This document shows positions 9,698 to 18,325 of a DNA stretch of 36,502 nt, one piece after another. Positions within the stretch are counted from its first letter, which is position 1. The number at the start of each line of letters is the position of its first letter. Under the pieces are notes generated by a model. That model was not told the origin of the DNA and made no database searches. It saw only the letters and a list, made by a program, of their open reading frames with translations. The DNA comes from Lachnospiraceae bacterium (GTDB lineage: Bacteria > Bacillota > Clostridia > Lachnospirales > Lachnospiraceae). The position numbers and the translations under genes are program-made. The stretch is from NCBI GenBank assembly GCA_024403485.1, contig JAKSRT010000015.1, positions 1 through 36,502 of the forward strand. Reading direction: 5' to 3'.

Positions 9698-9821
9698 CGT
9701 AATAAAGGAGTCGAAAGCACCGGGCATGTGAGCAGTAATTATTGCATTAGTTCTTTTGAAAAGAAGCGGTTTATGGTAATATTCTTTATAGAAAATACGG
9801 TTAATTAAGGACCTTGGGAAA

Positions 9822-10286
9822 ATGGTCAGATTTTCAAATGACGAAGAACAGATAATTATGAATACTCTGGAAAATTATCTTGAACACGATAAAGTACGGA
9901 GTATGAAAAAATATATATCGCACGGGAATGTGAGTACCTTTGATCACAGCCTGAGCGTGGTAAGATTAAGCTATCGAATCAATAAAAGATTTTCTCTTAA
10001 AGCGGACAATGAAACGCTTTTGGTGGGAGCATTGCTTCACGATTTTTATCTTTATGACTGGCATAATATAGATGACGGTTCCCACAGACTTCACGGATAT
10101 AAACATTCAAAATTTGCAGCATATAATGCAAAGAAACATTTTGCTGTGCCGGAAAAGGTCGTTAAAATTATTGAATGCCATATGTGGCCGCTGACTATTA
10201 CCAAAATGCCAAAAAGCAGGGAGGCAGCAATCGTATGTTTTGCAGACAAATGCTGTTCGCTTAAAGAAACATTGTTTTGCAGATAG
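9822..10286 (+). CDS. HD-domain phosphohydrolase-like protein
   Basis: A 154-residue protein of the HD metal-dependent phosphohydrolase superfamily. Candidate metal ligands are the histidine in STFDHSLSV, the HD pair in ALLHDFYLYDWH, a later histidine in GYKHSKFA and the aspartate in CFADKCC. The LHDFYLYDWH segment with a following LHGYKH is typical of a small, poorly characterised HD subfamily common in Clostridia. Substrate unknown; nucleotides are the usual target for the superfamily. Start ATG 9822 has AAGGA at 9807-9811. The protein ends soon after the last HD aspartate. The lipase-like gene follows after 50 bases. Confidence 0.82.
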   Translation: MVRFSNDEEQIIMNTLENYLEHDKVRSMKKYISHGNVSTFDHSLSVVRLSYRINKRFSLKADNETLLVGALLHDFYLYDWHNIDDGSHRLHGYKHSKFAAYNAKKHFAVPEKVVKIIECHMWPLTITKMPKSREAAIVCFADKCCSLKETLFCR

Positions 10287-10336
10287 CCGTTTCATAGAAA
10301 AGCATAAGAAGAATCAATTCTGGGGTTTACATAACA

Positions 10337-11698
10337 ATGAAGAAATTATGGGTAATTCTTGTTGATCTGGTTGCGACAGCAGGTTCATTGCTGGCAGCCA
10401 ATACATATATTTTAAAACAGCTTGGCGAAGAGGAAAATAAGCTCTTTATCATTGCCGGATGGATTATTGTTGCCATAATTGCTTTGGCAGGCAGATTTGC
10501 GTATCCAAAGCTTAACTCCGGAAGGCTAAGTATATTAAGAGCAGGCTGGCATCATTTATTTGTTTTCGGAATAGGCATTGTATGCCTGACAGTTCTTTAT
10601 GTTTATGCGTTGTTTTTTGCCGGAAGCGAAATCATGAGTATATGGAGTAATTTTAAAGGCTGGCTGTTTAACCTTCTCTTTGCGATTCTTGCAGAAGCAA
10701 TTGTATTTTGGAGTGGAATGCTTCGCATTTTCTTTACTTCGGAGCAGCTTGCAATAAAATGGAGAGTTATTGCTGCCGTATGCGGACTTATTCCGGTTGT
10801 TAATCTTATAGTTCTTGGCAAGATGATGTCTATTACAGACAAAGAAATACGTTACGAAAACAATCGTATCGCTCTTCAGAATGCAAGAAAACCCGAAAGA
10901 ATATGTGCTACAAAGTATCCGATTCTTATGGTACACGGTATTTTCTTCAGGGATTTTGATTATATGAATTACTGGGGACGAATTCCTAAGGCCTTGGAGG
11001 AAAACGGAGCAAGAATTTTTTACGGAGAGCATGTTTCTTCGGCTTCCGTGGACAACTGCGGTAAAGACCTTGCCATGAGAATAAGGCATGTCTGCGAGAT
11101 AGCCGGTAGTGAAAAAGTGAACGTGATAGCTCATTCAAAAGGTGGGCTGGATACCCGCGCGGCAATTGCAAGATACGGCGCAGATAAGTATGTGGCAAGC
11201 CTTACTACTATTAATACTCCTCACAGAGGCTGCGAGTTTGCAGAGTATTTATTAAACAAAATACCCAAGAAACAGCAGGACGCCATTGCGGCTATGTACA
11301 ATAAAACATTTAAAAGACTTGGCGACGAAAATCCCAATTTCATGGAAGGCGTGTCTGATCTCACATACAGTGCATGCCTTAAATTTAACGAGGAAACACC
11401 GGATTCGCCAAATGTATATTATCAAAGTGTGGGCTCAAGGCAGAACCGCGCTGCTTCCGGTCGTTTTCCCATGAATATGAGCTATGCACTTGTAAAACAT
11501 TTTGACGGAGAAAATGATGGTCTTGTAGGAAAGAAATCTTTCCCTTGGGGAGCTGATTTCAAATATCTCGCCATACCCGGAAATCGTGGAATCAGCCATG
11601 GGGATATGATTGATTTAAACAGAGAAAATTTTGACGGTTTTGATGTCAGAGAGTTTTACATTGAGTTGGTTAATAATTTAAAGAATAAAGGTTTTTAA
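10337..11698 (+). CDS. Membrane-anchored lipase-like alpha/beta hydrolase
   Basis: A 453-residue protein with about five N-terminal membrane helices (near residues 3-21, 36-52, 74-95, 106-126 and 142-162) followed by an alpha/beta hydrolase domain from about residue 195. The oxyanion region is PILMVHGIFF, the nucleophile elbow is AHSKGG with S267, and the acid and base are probably D394 (FDGENDG) and H421 (ISHGDM). This resembles bacterial triacylglycerol lipases and esterases of the true-lipase type. The membrane half is unusual for those, implying action at the membrane. Natural substrate unknown. The start at ATG 10337 has no strong ribosome binding site (GGGG at 10322-10325 is 11 bases away). 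Confidence 0.82.
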   Translation: MKKLWVILVDLVATAGSLLAANTYILKQLGEEENKLFIIAGWIIVAIIALAGRFAYPKLNSGRLSILRAGWHHLFVFGIGIVCLTVLYVYALFFAGSEIMSIWSNFKGWLFNLLFAILAEAIVFWSGMLRIFFTSEQLAIKWRVIAAVCGLIPVVNLIVLGKMMSITDKEIRYENNRIALQNARKPERICATKYPILMVHGIFFRDFDYMNYWGRIPKALEENGARIFYGEHVSSASVDNCGKDLAMRIRHVCEIAGSEKVNVIAHSKGGLDTRAAIARYGADKYVASLTTINTPHRGCEFAEYLLNKIPKKQQDAIAAMYNKTFKRLGDENPNFMEGVSDLTYSACLKFNEETPDSPNVYYQSVGSRQNRAASGRFPMNMSYALVKHFDGENDGLVGKKSFPWGADFKYLAIPGNRGISHGDMIDLNRENFDGFDVREFYIELVNNLKNKGF

Positions 11699-11747
11699 GT
11701 CTGCTGAATATAATGAGGCAGACGGATGGATATATTGAGGCGGATAG

Positions 11748-12557
11748 ATGGAAAAAGAAAAATTTTACTATTTTGAAAGTCATTGTCACCCGGATCATCC
11801 GCTGGTGGAAGATAAGTCTTTATATATGCAAGAGGCAAAAAACGCGGGTGTAAAATACCTGGTGGTGGCTCCCATAACTTATGAAAGCAATTACAGTTCC
11901 CTGGAATTGTTTCCGAAAAGTGATTATCCAAACGTATTATTTGCTAAGGGATTACACCCTAAATATGCTTATAATATTGCAATGTGGGACAACAAGACAA
12001 AAGAAGAATTTTGCAATATGCTTGAGTCGGATAAGCGAATTGCAGCGTTAAAATCGGGAATTGATTTATGTAAAAAGAATCTTCAACCCAATCAGATTAA
12101 TCGGGAATTCGAATTCTTAAGTCTGTTTAATGAACTTGCATATAAATACAAAAAGCCGCTGGTGCTTCATATAAGAGATGCGGCAGAAGAAACACTTGAT
12201 TTTTTTAAGGAAAATCCTTTAAAGGTTCCGGCAGAATTTCATTGTTTTAACTACGATAAAAAGACAATGGAAAGATATATAGAAGCCGGCGTCAGATACT
12301 TTGGTATAGGCGGTAAAGTAACGCTTGATGAATCTATAGATTTGCAGGACGCTGTTAGTCAGATGGACCTTTCAATGCTTTTGTTGGAAAGCGATGCGCC
12401 TTTTGTTAAGGTCAAGGGAGAAACGGAGAAAATCAATACAACAGCAAGGGCCCTTCCTGCGGTGGCTGAGAAAATTGCTGAACTTAAAGGCTTAACTCCC
12501 GAAGAAGTTATTAGAATTTCGTATTTAAATGCCTGTCGTTTCTTTGGCATTAAATAG
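11748..12557 (+). CDS. TatD-like metal-dependent hydrolase, atypical site
   Basis: A 269-residue TIM-barrel protein of the TatD family (3'-5' exonuclease or related phosphoesterase). Metal-ligand positions seen are H12 and H14 (ESHCHPDH), H141 (VLHIRDA), H165 (FHCFNY) and D216 (LESDAPF). The glutamate usually bridging the two metals (E-x-G-L-D) is replaced: the stretch reads K-S-G-I-D with K102 at the glutamate position. Length is normal. The change may abolish or alter catalysis, so TatD DNase activity should not be assumed. The start ATG 11748 follows GAGGCGGA. The ArsC-like gene begins 13 bases downstream. Confidence 0.82.
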   Translation: MEKEKFYYFESHCHPDHPLVEDKSLYMQEAKNAGVKYLVVAPITYESNYSSLELFPKSDYPNVLFAKGLHPKYAYNIAMWDNKTKEEFCNMLESDKRIAALKSGIDLCKKNLQPNQINREFEFLSLFNELAYKYKKPLVLHIRDAAEETLDFFKENPLKVPAEFHCFNYDKKTMERYIEAGVRYFGIGGKVTLDESIDLQDAVSQMDLSMLLLESDAPFVKVKGETEKINTTARALPAVAEKIAELKGLTPEEVIRISYLNACRFFGIK

Positions 12558-12570
12558 TGGAGAAGGAACA

Positions 12571-12912
12571 ATGAATATTCAAATTTTCGGAACTAAAAAG
12601 TGCAATGATACAAAAAAGGCAGAACGATACTTTAAAGAACGCGGGATAAAATTTCAGTTTATTGACATGAAAGAAAAGGGAATGTCAAAGGGTGAATTTA
12701 ACTCGGTTGCGTCAGCAAACGGTGGCCTTGACAATATGATTAACTGGGACGGTAAAGATAAGGATTTGCTGGCACTTATTAAGTATATTGCGAGTGAAGA
12801 CAAACTTGAAAAGGTGATTGAAAACCCACAGGTTATTAAAACTCCGATTGTCAGAAACGGGAAACAGTCAACAATCGGATATATGCCTGACGTATGGAAA
12901 AACTGGAATTAG
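12571..12912 (+). CDS. ArsC/Spx family thioredoxin-fold protein
   Basis: A 113-residue thioredoxin-fold protein of the arsenate reductase (ArsC)/Spx/YffB family. It starts MNIQIFGTKKC, putting the redox cysteine at C11, with a single cysteine rather than the CxxC of Spx. The conserved TPIVRNGK segment carries R95, the residue that contacts the oxyanion in ArsC. It may be a reductase using glutathione or a small thiol, but no ars operon surrounds it, so the role is open. The frame extends upstream to 12529 inside the TatD-like gene; GGAGAAGGA at 12559-12567 fixes the start at ATG 12571. Confidence 0.85.
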   Translation: MNIQIFGTKKCNDTKKAERYFKERGIKFQFIDMKEKGMSKGEFNSVASANGGLDNMINWDGKDKDLLALIKYIASEDKLEKVIENPQVIKTPIVRNGKQSTIGYMPDVWKNWN

Positions 12913-12930
12913 TTTTGAAAGGGAAACGGT

Positions 12931-13824
12931 ATGAATAAACTGGTAGTTATTACCGGAACAAATGCTTCGGGTAAAAGCGGCCTTGGAATAGAATTGGCTA
13001 AAAAATATAAAGCGGAGATTGTTTCTGCAGACTCAAGACAGGTGTTTGAAGGTCTTGATCTTGGATCGGGGAAAGTTACCAAAGAAGAGATGCAGGGAAT
13101 ACCGCATTATCTTATCGATGTGGCTAAACCAAACGATTTCTTCTCGCTTATTGATTTCCAAAAACTTGCCTATAAGAGTATTGATGATATTCATGCAAGG
13201 AGCGGGAAAGCTTTTCTTGTAGGGGGTACCGGCCTTTATATTAACTCTGTGGTTGACGGGTATAACATAAAGAGCGACCCTGTTGACCCAAAACTCAGAA
13301 ATGAAGTGGCATCAAAAAGCATTGAGGAGTTATTGGATATTTTAAAAGAAAAAGATCCCGAAGCTTTAAGCAGGGTTGATGTAAAGAACAAGAGAAGAGT
13401 TGAAAGAGCAGTTGAAAGGGTTCTTCAAGGAAATACCGAACAGCCTGTTAATATGCCAAGATACGAAACTTTGGTAATAGGTGTTACCTGGCCAAGAGAA
13501 GAACTCTATGAGCGTATAAGGGAAAGATTGGACAGGCGCCTCGCCGAAGGCATGATAGAAGAAGTAGTTAAGCTTAGCGAAAATGGCGCTACAGACGAGT
13601 TTCTTTATGGTCTTGGCCTTGAATACAGATACATTCTTATGTATTTGCGCGGCGAGTTTGAAAGCTTTGATGCATTTTACAGCAAGCTATTTATGGAAAT
13701 ACGGCATCTGGCTAAAGAACAGATGACCTGGTTTAGAAAAAGAAAAGACATAAACTGGATAGATATGAAAAAAGACCCCATAAATGAGGCCTCTAAGCTT
13801 ATTGATGAATTTTATGGTTTGTAA
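12931..13824 (+). CDS. miaA: tRNA dimethylallyltransferase MiaA
   Basis: A 297-residue enzyme that transfers a dimethylallyl group to N6 of adenosine 37 in tRNAs reading UNN codons, the first step of ms2i6A37 formation. Seen are the P-loop GTNASGKS at residues 9-16, the SADSRQVF segment that binds the tRNA base, the GGTGLYI segment, and the C-terminal WPREELYERI and MTWFRKRKDINW segments. Length matches the family. It begins 18 bases after the ArsC-like gene with an AAAGGGAAA binding site, so it is probably in the same transcript. hfq or mutL, common neighbours elsewhere, are absent. Confidence 0.96.
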   Translation: MNKLVVITGTNASGKSGLGIELAKKYKAEIVSADSRQVFEGLDLGSGKVTKEEMQGIPHYLIDVAKPNDFFSLIDFQKLAYKSIDDIHARSGKAFLVGGTGLYINSVVDGYNIKSDPVDPKLRNEVASKSIEELLDILKEKDPEALSRVDVKNKRRVERAVERVLQGNTEQPVNMPRYETLVIGVTWPREELYERIRERLDRRLAEGMIEEVVKLSENGATDEFLYGLGLEYRYILMYLRGEFESFDAFYSKLFMEIRHLAKEQMTWFRKRKDINWIDMKKDPINEASKLIDEFYGL

Positions 13825-13848
13825 TTAAAAACGACAGTGTTACGACTG

Positions 13849-14439
13849 CTAATTGTCGGAGAACATTTTTCTTTTTGCAAGAAAGATGCTTCCGACTACT
13901 ATAAACGCTATAAGAAAACGGGTAAACCGTCTTTGACTGAAATTACTTTCGACAAGTCTTATATCATTTTCGGAAAGACCGATGTAGGGATCCACCAATG
14001 TTGTGGTAATATGAGTAACTTTTTTCTTGTCAAAGTTTTCAATCTTTGCAATGTCATTAGTGAATAAAAGCTCATTTTCTTTAAAAAAATGACAGGGGTT
14101 AATTTCCTTTTGAATCCATCCCGCACTGCAAAGTGATACGCTTTTTATTTTCACAACCTGTGCTGCGTGAGGAAAATCAAGCCTAAGCCCGGTGATTTTT
14201 CCTTTTAGTGAAGATTTAATATAAAAAACGGCTTCGCTGTCGGCCTCTTCCATATAGGATTGGATACATTGGTCGTTGTTGTAGCCTTCTGAGTCGGTTG
14301 TAGTGTAAAATAACATACATGTTCCCGGTGCTATTTCTTCGTAATTTATTCGAAGAACTACGCCGGAAGGATTTACAGGGAAAAATATAAAAAGTAGAGC
14401 CAATACCGATATTAATATTGAGATTGCATACTTCTTCAT
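13849..14439 (-). CDS. Hypothetical membrane protein, 196 aa
   Basis: The only convincing gene on the - strand. Its start (complement of 14437-14439) is preceded by AAAGGAG at a 6-base spacing and by a good promoter at 14473-14501. The protein has one hydrophobic helix at each end (residues about 5-22 and 173-189) and a ~145-residue extracytoplasmic region with three cysteines and predicted beta strands. A short basic tail (KRKMF) would lie in the cytoplasm. I do not recognise the family. It converges with miaA (25 bases apart) and is divergent from another membrane-protein gene, suggesting paired expression. Confidence 0.8.
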   Translation of the reverse strand: MKKYAISILISVLALLFIFFPVNPSGVVLRINYEEIAPGTCMLFYTTTDSEGYNNDQCIQSYMEEADSEAVFYIKSSLKGKITGLRLDFPHAAQVVKIKSVSLCSAGWIQKEINPCHFFKENELLFTNDIAKIENFDKKKVTHITTTLVDPYIGLSENDIRLVESNFSQRRFTRFLIAFIVVGSIFLAKRKMFSDN

Positions 14440-14472
14440 ATATTGCTCCTTTACTTTTGTTTCATAAATAGG

Positions 14473-14501
14473 AGTATAAAATCATATTGTCGATTTATCA
14501 A
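14473..14501 (-). promoter_or_regulatory. Promoter for the - strand membrane protein
   Basis: On the - strand a -35 box TTGATA (complement of 14496-14501) is separated by exactly 17 bases from a -10 box TATACT (complement of 14473-14478). The start codon lies about 34 bases beyond the -10 box. Confidence 0.65.
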
Positions 14502-14523
14502 GTATATCGAGGAGATAATAGTA

Positions 14524-15789
14524 GTGGGAAATCGGAAAAAAGAAGTTAACTATATGGTGTATTTTTGGGCAGCAGTATTGTCTGTCCTCACTTATTATTT
14601 TGTAATAAATGAGTTTTCTGATCCAAGAGGTGATTACACAGGACATGTTTACAGCTTTATTGCGATGTATACGAGGGAACACGTTGTAGAGGGCTTTATG
14701 GCAGCTCCGTATGTTTTATGGCATATTGTTACCTTGTTTTTTAACAGAATAATCCGCGTTCCCATTGAATCTGCAGCTGCATATTCAAGTTGTGTTTATA
14801 CAGCATTAAGCTTTTTCATAACCGAATGGATGATAAATAAGACAGTGATTTATGAGACAGGGGAAACAGACAGAAAAATGTCGGCATTTCTTGCTTTCGT
14901 ATTCAATATTGTTCAACCTATTTTCTTTTATTGGTATGATGCAATGAGCCAGTATTATGGACAGTTTTCGATAAATCCGCTGCATAATCCCACTCATATG
15001 TGTGTTAAACCTTTCAGCCTGCTGGCACTGTGCCTTACCTATGAAATACTCATGAGACACAACGATGAAAATTGGCAGGGAATCTTTTTTTATGAATCAA
15101 TATCATTAAAACGACTCCATGTTTATCTTGGCTTAGTTTTGGCCGTATCGACAGTTGCAAAACCTACATTTGCAGAAATGTTTATTCCTGCTGTTGGAAT
15201 ATATATGCTCATTGAGTGGATAGTAAGGCTGGCAAAGAAAAATAAAACCGCAGGTGAGTATTTCAAAAAATGTCTTCTGATGCTGGCAACCGCTGCACCG
15301 GCTCTTATGATTATACTTTTCCAGGTACTTCTATATTTCATATTCGGAGGCAGCTACGGTGGTGCAAGCGGAGGACTTATTATTACGAAGTGGCTTGAGG
15401 TATGGAATATGTTTACCGAAAATGTTCCTGTCTCAATTATGCTTGGAATGGCTTTTCCTATATATGTTGTTTTCATAAACGGAGGATATTTCGTTAAAAA
15501 TGTTTTGGGACGGCTTTCCCTTATAAGCTATGGTGTTGGATTTTTAGAAGCGGCAATTCTAGGGGAAGAAACAAAACTTGAACATGGCAATTTTTTGTGG
15601 CCAATGATGTCCGGTATGACAATACTTTGGATATCCGCGCTGCTTAGATTTGTGGCACTTGCCTGCAAAACGGATTCTGAAGAAGAGCCTACGGCGGCTA
15701 AAAGAATTCTTTTGGGAGTGGGCTGGATTTTGCTGTTTGCTCATATGATTGCCGGGTTTATTTATTATTATAATCATGTCTTAAAGTAA
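14524..15789 (+). CDS. Polytopic membrane protein of unknown function
   Basis: A 421-residue, highly hydrophobic protein with roughly ten membrane helices. A polar first loop (NEFSDPRGDYTGH) and the SINPLHNPTHMCVKPFS segment resemble the architecture of membrane glycosyltransferases or O-antigen-type polymerases, but no diagnostic motif is clear. The open frame reaches back to a TTG at 14443, which would overlap the - strand gene's binding site; AGGAG at 14510-14514 stands 9 bases before the GTG at 14524, so that start was chosen. It is divergent from the 13849-14439 gene with an 84-base shared upstream region, and the protease gene follows after 63 bases. Confidence 0.72.
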   Translation: MGNRKKEVNYMVYFWAAVLSVLTYYFVINEFSDPRGDYTGHVYSFIAMYTREHVVEGFMAAPYVLWHIVTLFFNRIIRVPIESAAAYSSCVYTALSFFITEWMINKTVIYETGETDRKMSAFLAFVFNIVQPIFFYWYDAMSQYYGQFSINPLHNPTHMCVKPFSLLALCLTYEILMRHNDENWQGIFFYESISLKRLHVYLGLVLAVSTVAKPTFAEMFIPAVGIYMLIEWIVRLAKKNKTAGEYFKKCLLMLATAAPALMIILFQVLLYFIFGGSYGGASGGLIITKWLEVWNMFTENVPVSIMLGMAFPIYVVFINGGYFVKNVLGRLSLISYGVGFLEAAILGEETKLEHGNFLWPMMSGMTILWISALLRFVALACKTDSEEEPTAAKRILLGVGWILLFAHMIAGFIYYYNHVLK

Positions 15790-15852
15790 AAATATGAATT
15801 TGATATCTATACAGGAGGACTCCTGCATATCCAAAGAGACAGGGAGAATAGC

Positions 15853-17541
15853 ATGGAAAATCTTGATATTTATGTATGCGCGATTGCTGCAGCCATAGCG
15901 GCAATATCAATTTTTGTTATTATTAAATTTAAAAAGAAAATAATTCCGATTATATTGCTTGCGGCATCTGTCTGTGCAGTTTCATTCTATTTTCTGTATA
16001 AAACCGAACTGAAGGTTGATACGTTTGTTCTTGAACTGGGCGATGAGATTCCCAATACTCCTGAGGATTATCTGTATGGGCTGGGCTTTTCGGTAGAACA
16101 CAGTGAAGTTGACATAACAAAAACAGATAATATGCATGTGGGTGATTATGAGATATATGTACACCATGCATGGCAGGACTTTGTTGTCAATGTGCACGTT
16201 GAGGATACGACAAAACCGGAACTTGAGGTAAAACAGGGCGATATATACCTTCAGTGTAAGCAAAGATATGAACTTTCGGATTTTCTTGTTTCTGCTTTCG
16301 ATTTAAGCGGAGATGTGGATTTGTCTCTTGAAGTTGATTACTATGATAAACCCACTGATTATGTATATTACACCGACTGTGGGGTTAAGGGCTTTAATGT
16401 TGTTGCCAGGGACATAAACGGTAATGTTACCGGCAAGGAAGTTGTTGTTATAGTTGACAATCCTCCTGAATTCTGCAAACTGCCCGATTACTATATAGCC
16501 ACCAACCAGGAGGTGGATTATCTTGAATTTATCACTGCCTACGATGAGGCCGACGGTGATGTGACGGATAAAATCGAAGTTGACATAACAAATCTAAAAA
16601 GCGATATCCAGGGTGACTACAAAATTACATATTCGGTAACGGATTCATACGGATTAACTTCCCGCATGAACAAGATGATTCATATTTATGAACCGGAAGA
16701 GCTTCAAAAGCTTATTGCATACCATGATATAGACAGAAATGAAGATTATATTGTGGGCGCAATTAATCTATATGATGCGGGATTATTCAGAAACAGTTCC
16801 ATTGACGATACTCTTGAAATCTTAAATGACTGCTTTGTAAGAATAAGGCTTGATTATGACAATGGCGGCTGGATGTTCGGAAGCGGATACATTATGGAGG
16901 TGACCGACGATTCGGTGATAATAGGTACCTGCGGCCATGTTGTTAACAATAATAAAAAGATGGATGTATATTTCCATGACGGAACCAAAATATCGACCAA
17001 AGTGGTGGGATACACAGGAAACAAGGGACAAAAAGATGTAGGATTTATGGAAATACCGATAAGTGACATTCCGGAGAGTCTTTTGCCTACAATCAAGACG
17101 GTCCACATTGATGAAGAGTATTATGTAAACCTTCCCCAATCTGATAGGAATCTGTCGGTAGGGTACAGGGCCAATGATGAAAGCGGTGCAACCTGGAGAC
17201 AGAGAGATGGGTACTTTGCTGATAAGGCAGCATTAATGCCCCGTTATGAAAGCTGGGGATATCTTGACGAAGTTACCTGCCCGATGTATAGCGGAACTTC
17301 AGGCTCGGCCATCGTTTCTGCAGAAGGCTATCTGATAGCCATGGTAAGCTGTACATATTATTGCAATACCGGTGACGGTTCAAGAACCCATTATTACGGC
17401 ACCGGAGTTAAAGATATAATGAACTCGTATCGTGAAATATTTAAGCGAAGCATTTATACGCATGCCCCGCTTGATGCCGCTGAAGGAAATGCAGAAGCAG
17501 AAGATGACTCGGATGTTAATGAATCCGAAGATGCTGCATAA
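15853..17541 (+). CDS. Membrane-anchored Ig-like/trypsin-like serine protease
   Basis: A 562-residue protein with two N-terminal membrane helices (about residues 5-25 and 30-50) and three Ig-like strands-rich segments of the DUF5011 type (about residues 55-275; repeated DTTKPELEV, GDVTDKIEVD and GDYKITYSVTD signatures). A chymotrypsin-fold protease domain follows, with catalytic H362 (GTCGHVV), D395 (QKDVGFMEI) and S483 (YSGTSGSAI). The tail is acidic and low complexity. The triad is complete, so an active surface protease is expected. No PDZ domain is present, unlike HtrA. AGGGAG at 15841-15846 is 6 bases before the ATG. Natural target unknown. Confidence 0.82.
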   Translation: MENLDIYVCAIAAAIAAISIFVIIKFKKKIIPIILLAASVCAVSFYFLYKTELKVDTFVLELGDEIPNTPEDYLYGLGFSVEHSEVDITKTDNMHVGDYEIYVHHAWQDFVVNVHVEDTTKPELEVKQGDIYLQCKQRYELSDFLVSAFDLSGDVDLSLEVDYYDKPTDYVYYTDCGVKGFNVVARDINGNVTGKEVVVIVDNPPEFCKLPDYYIATNQEVDYLEFITAYDEADGDVTDKIEVDITNLKSDIQGDYKITYSVTDSYGLTSRMNKMIHIYEPEELQKLIAYHDIDRNEDYIVGAINLYDAGLFRNSSIDDTLEILNDCFVRIRLDYDNGGWMFGSGYIMEVTDDSVIIGTCGHVVNNNKKMDVYFHDGTKISTKVVGYTGNKGQKDVGFMEIPISDIPESLLPTIKTVHIDEEYYVNLPQSDRNLSVGYRANDESGATWRQRDGYFADKAALMPRYESWGYLDEVTCPMYSGTSGSAIVSAEGYLIAMVSCTYYCNTGDGSRTHYYGTGVKDIMNSYREIFKRSIYTHAPLDAAEGNAEAEDDSDVNESEDAA

Positions 17542-17615
17542 AAATTTTGAATAGTCGAATCTTTGGGATATTCACAGATATTATCTAGGAAAACGGGAGA
17601 CTAATTATATAAAGC

Positions 17616-18317
17616 ATGGGGAAAATGAAGGTACTGCTTTGGGATATTGACGGAACAATTCTTAACTTTATTGCAGCGGAAAAGGCAGCAATTCGCACGG
17701 GCTTTAAACGCCTCAATCTTGGCGAATGCACCGATGAAATGCTGTCGGTATATTCAAATATTAATGTGGGATATTGGAAAAAACTTGAGCTTGGTGAAAT
17801 GAGCAAGTCGGAGATTTTGATAGCCAGATTCAGAGATTTCTTTGAAAAATACGGCTTGGATGTTAGCCTTGCGGAGACGTTTAATGCAAAATATCAGATA
17901 GATCTTGGCGACACGGTATGCTTTAACGATAACTCATTTGAAATATTAAAGAGGCTCAATAATGAATACATGCAGTACGCCGTAACAAACGGAACTGCCG
18001 TTGCACAGCATAAAAAACTGTCTGTATCAGGACTGGATGATATTTTTATCCACGCATTCATTTCCGACGAAATAGGTGCTGAAAAACCAAGTGTGGCCTT
18101 TTTCGAAAAAGTATTTGAAAGACTTAAAAATGATTGCGGAGACATAGACAAAAATGAGATAATGATTATTGGTGATTCTTTGTCAAGCGACATTAAAGGC
18201 GGAAATAATGCAGGTATTGTTACCTGTTGGTACAATCCCGGAAAAAACGAACTAAAACAGGGATATTCCGTTGATTACGAAATCGCAGATATAAATGATA
18301 TTTTCAGTATTTTATAG
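17616..18317 (+). CDS. HAD hydrolase, YjjG-type nucleotidase
   Basis: A 233-residue haloacid dehalogenase-superfamily phosphatase. The four motifs are present: I, WDIDGT with D10 and D12; II, VTNGT; III, the lysine in GAEKPS; and IV, GDSLSSDIKG. A helical cap lies between motifs I and II. The whole is close to YjjG/YfnB, which dephosphorylates non-canonical pyrimidine nucleotides. The alternative ATG at 17625 (MKVLLWDIDG) is also possible because the ribosome binding site GGGAG (17595-17599) is far from both. It ends 8 bases before the histidine kinase gene, so the two are probably co-transcribed. Confidence 0.88.
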   Translation: MGKMKVLLWDIDGTILNFIAAEKAAIRTGFKRLNLGECTDEMLSVYSNINVGYWKKLELGEMSKSEILIARFRDFFEKYGLDVSLAETFNAKYQIDLGDTVCFNDNSFEILKRLNNEYMQYAVTNGTAVAQHKKLSVSGLDDIFIHAFISDEIGAEKPSVAFFEKVFERLKNDCGDIDKNEIMIIGDSLSSDIKGGNNAGIVTCWYNPGKNELKQGYSVDYEIADINDIFSIL

Positions 18318-18325
18318 GGGGGATT

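Noticed and set aside
11699..11723. GTCTGC/GCAGAC inverted repeat as a terminator after the lipase-like gene
   Set aside because: The stem is only 6 bp with a 13-base loop and no U-run, and the next gene begins within 25 bases.
15812..15825. AGGAGG inside a CAGGA/TCCTG palindrome before the protease gene
   Set aside because: No start codon follows at a usable distance and the real AGGGAG site is at 15841; the palindrome is short.
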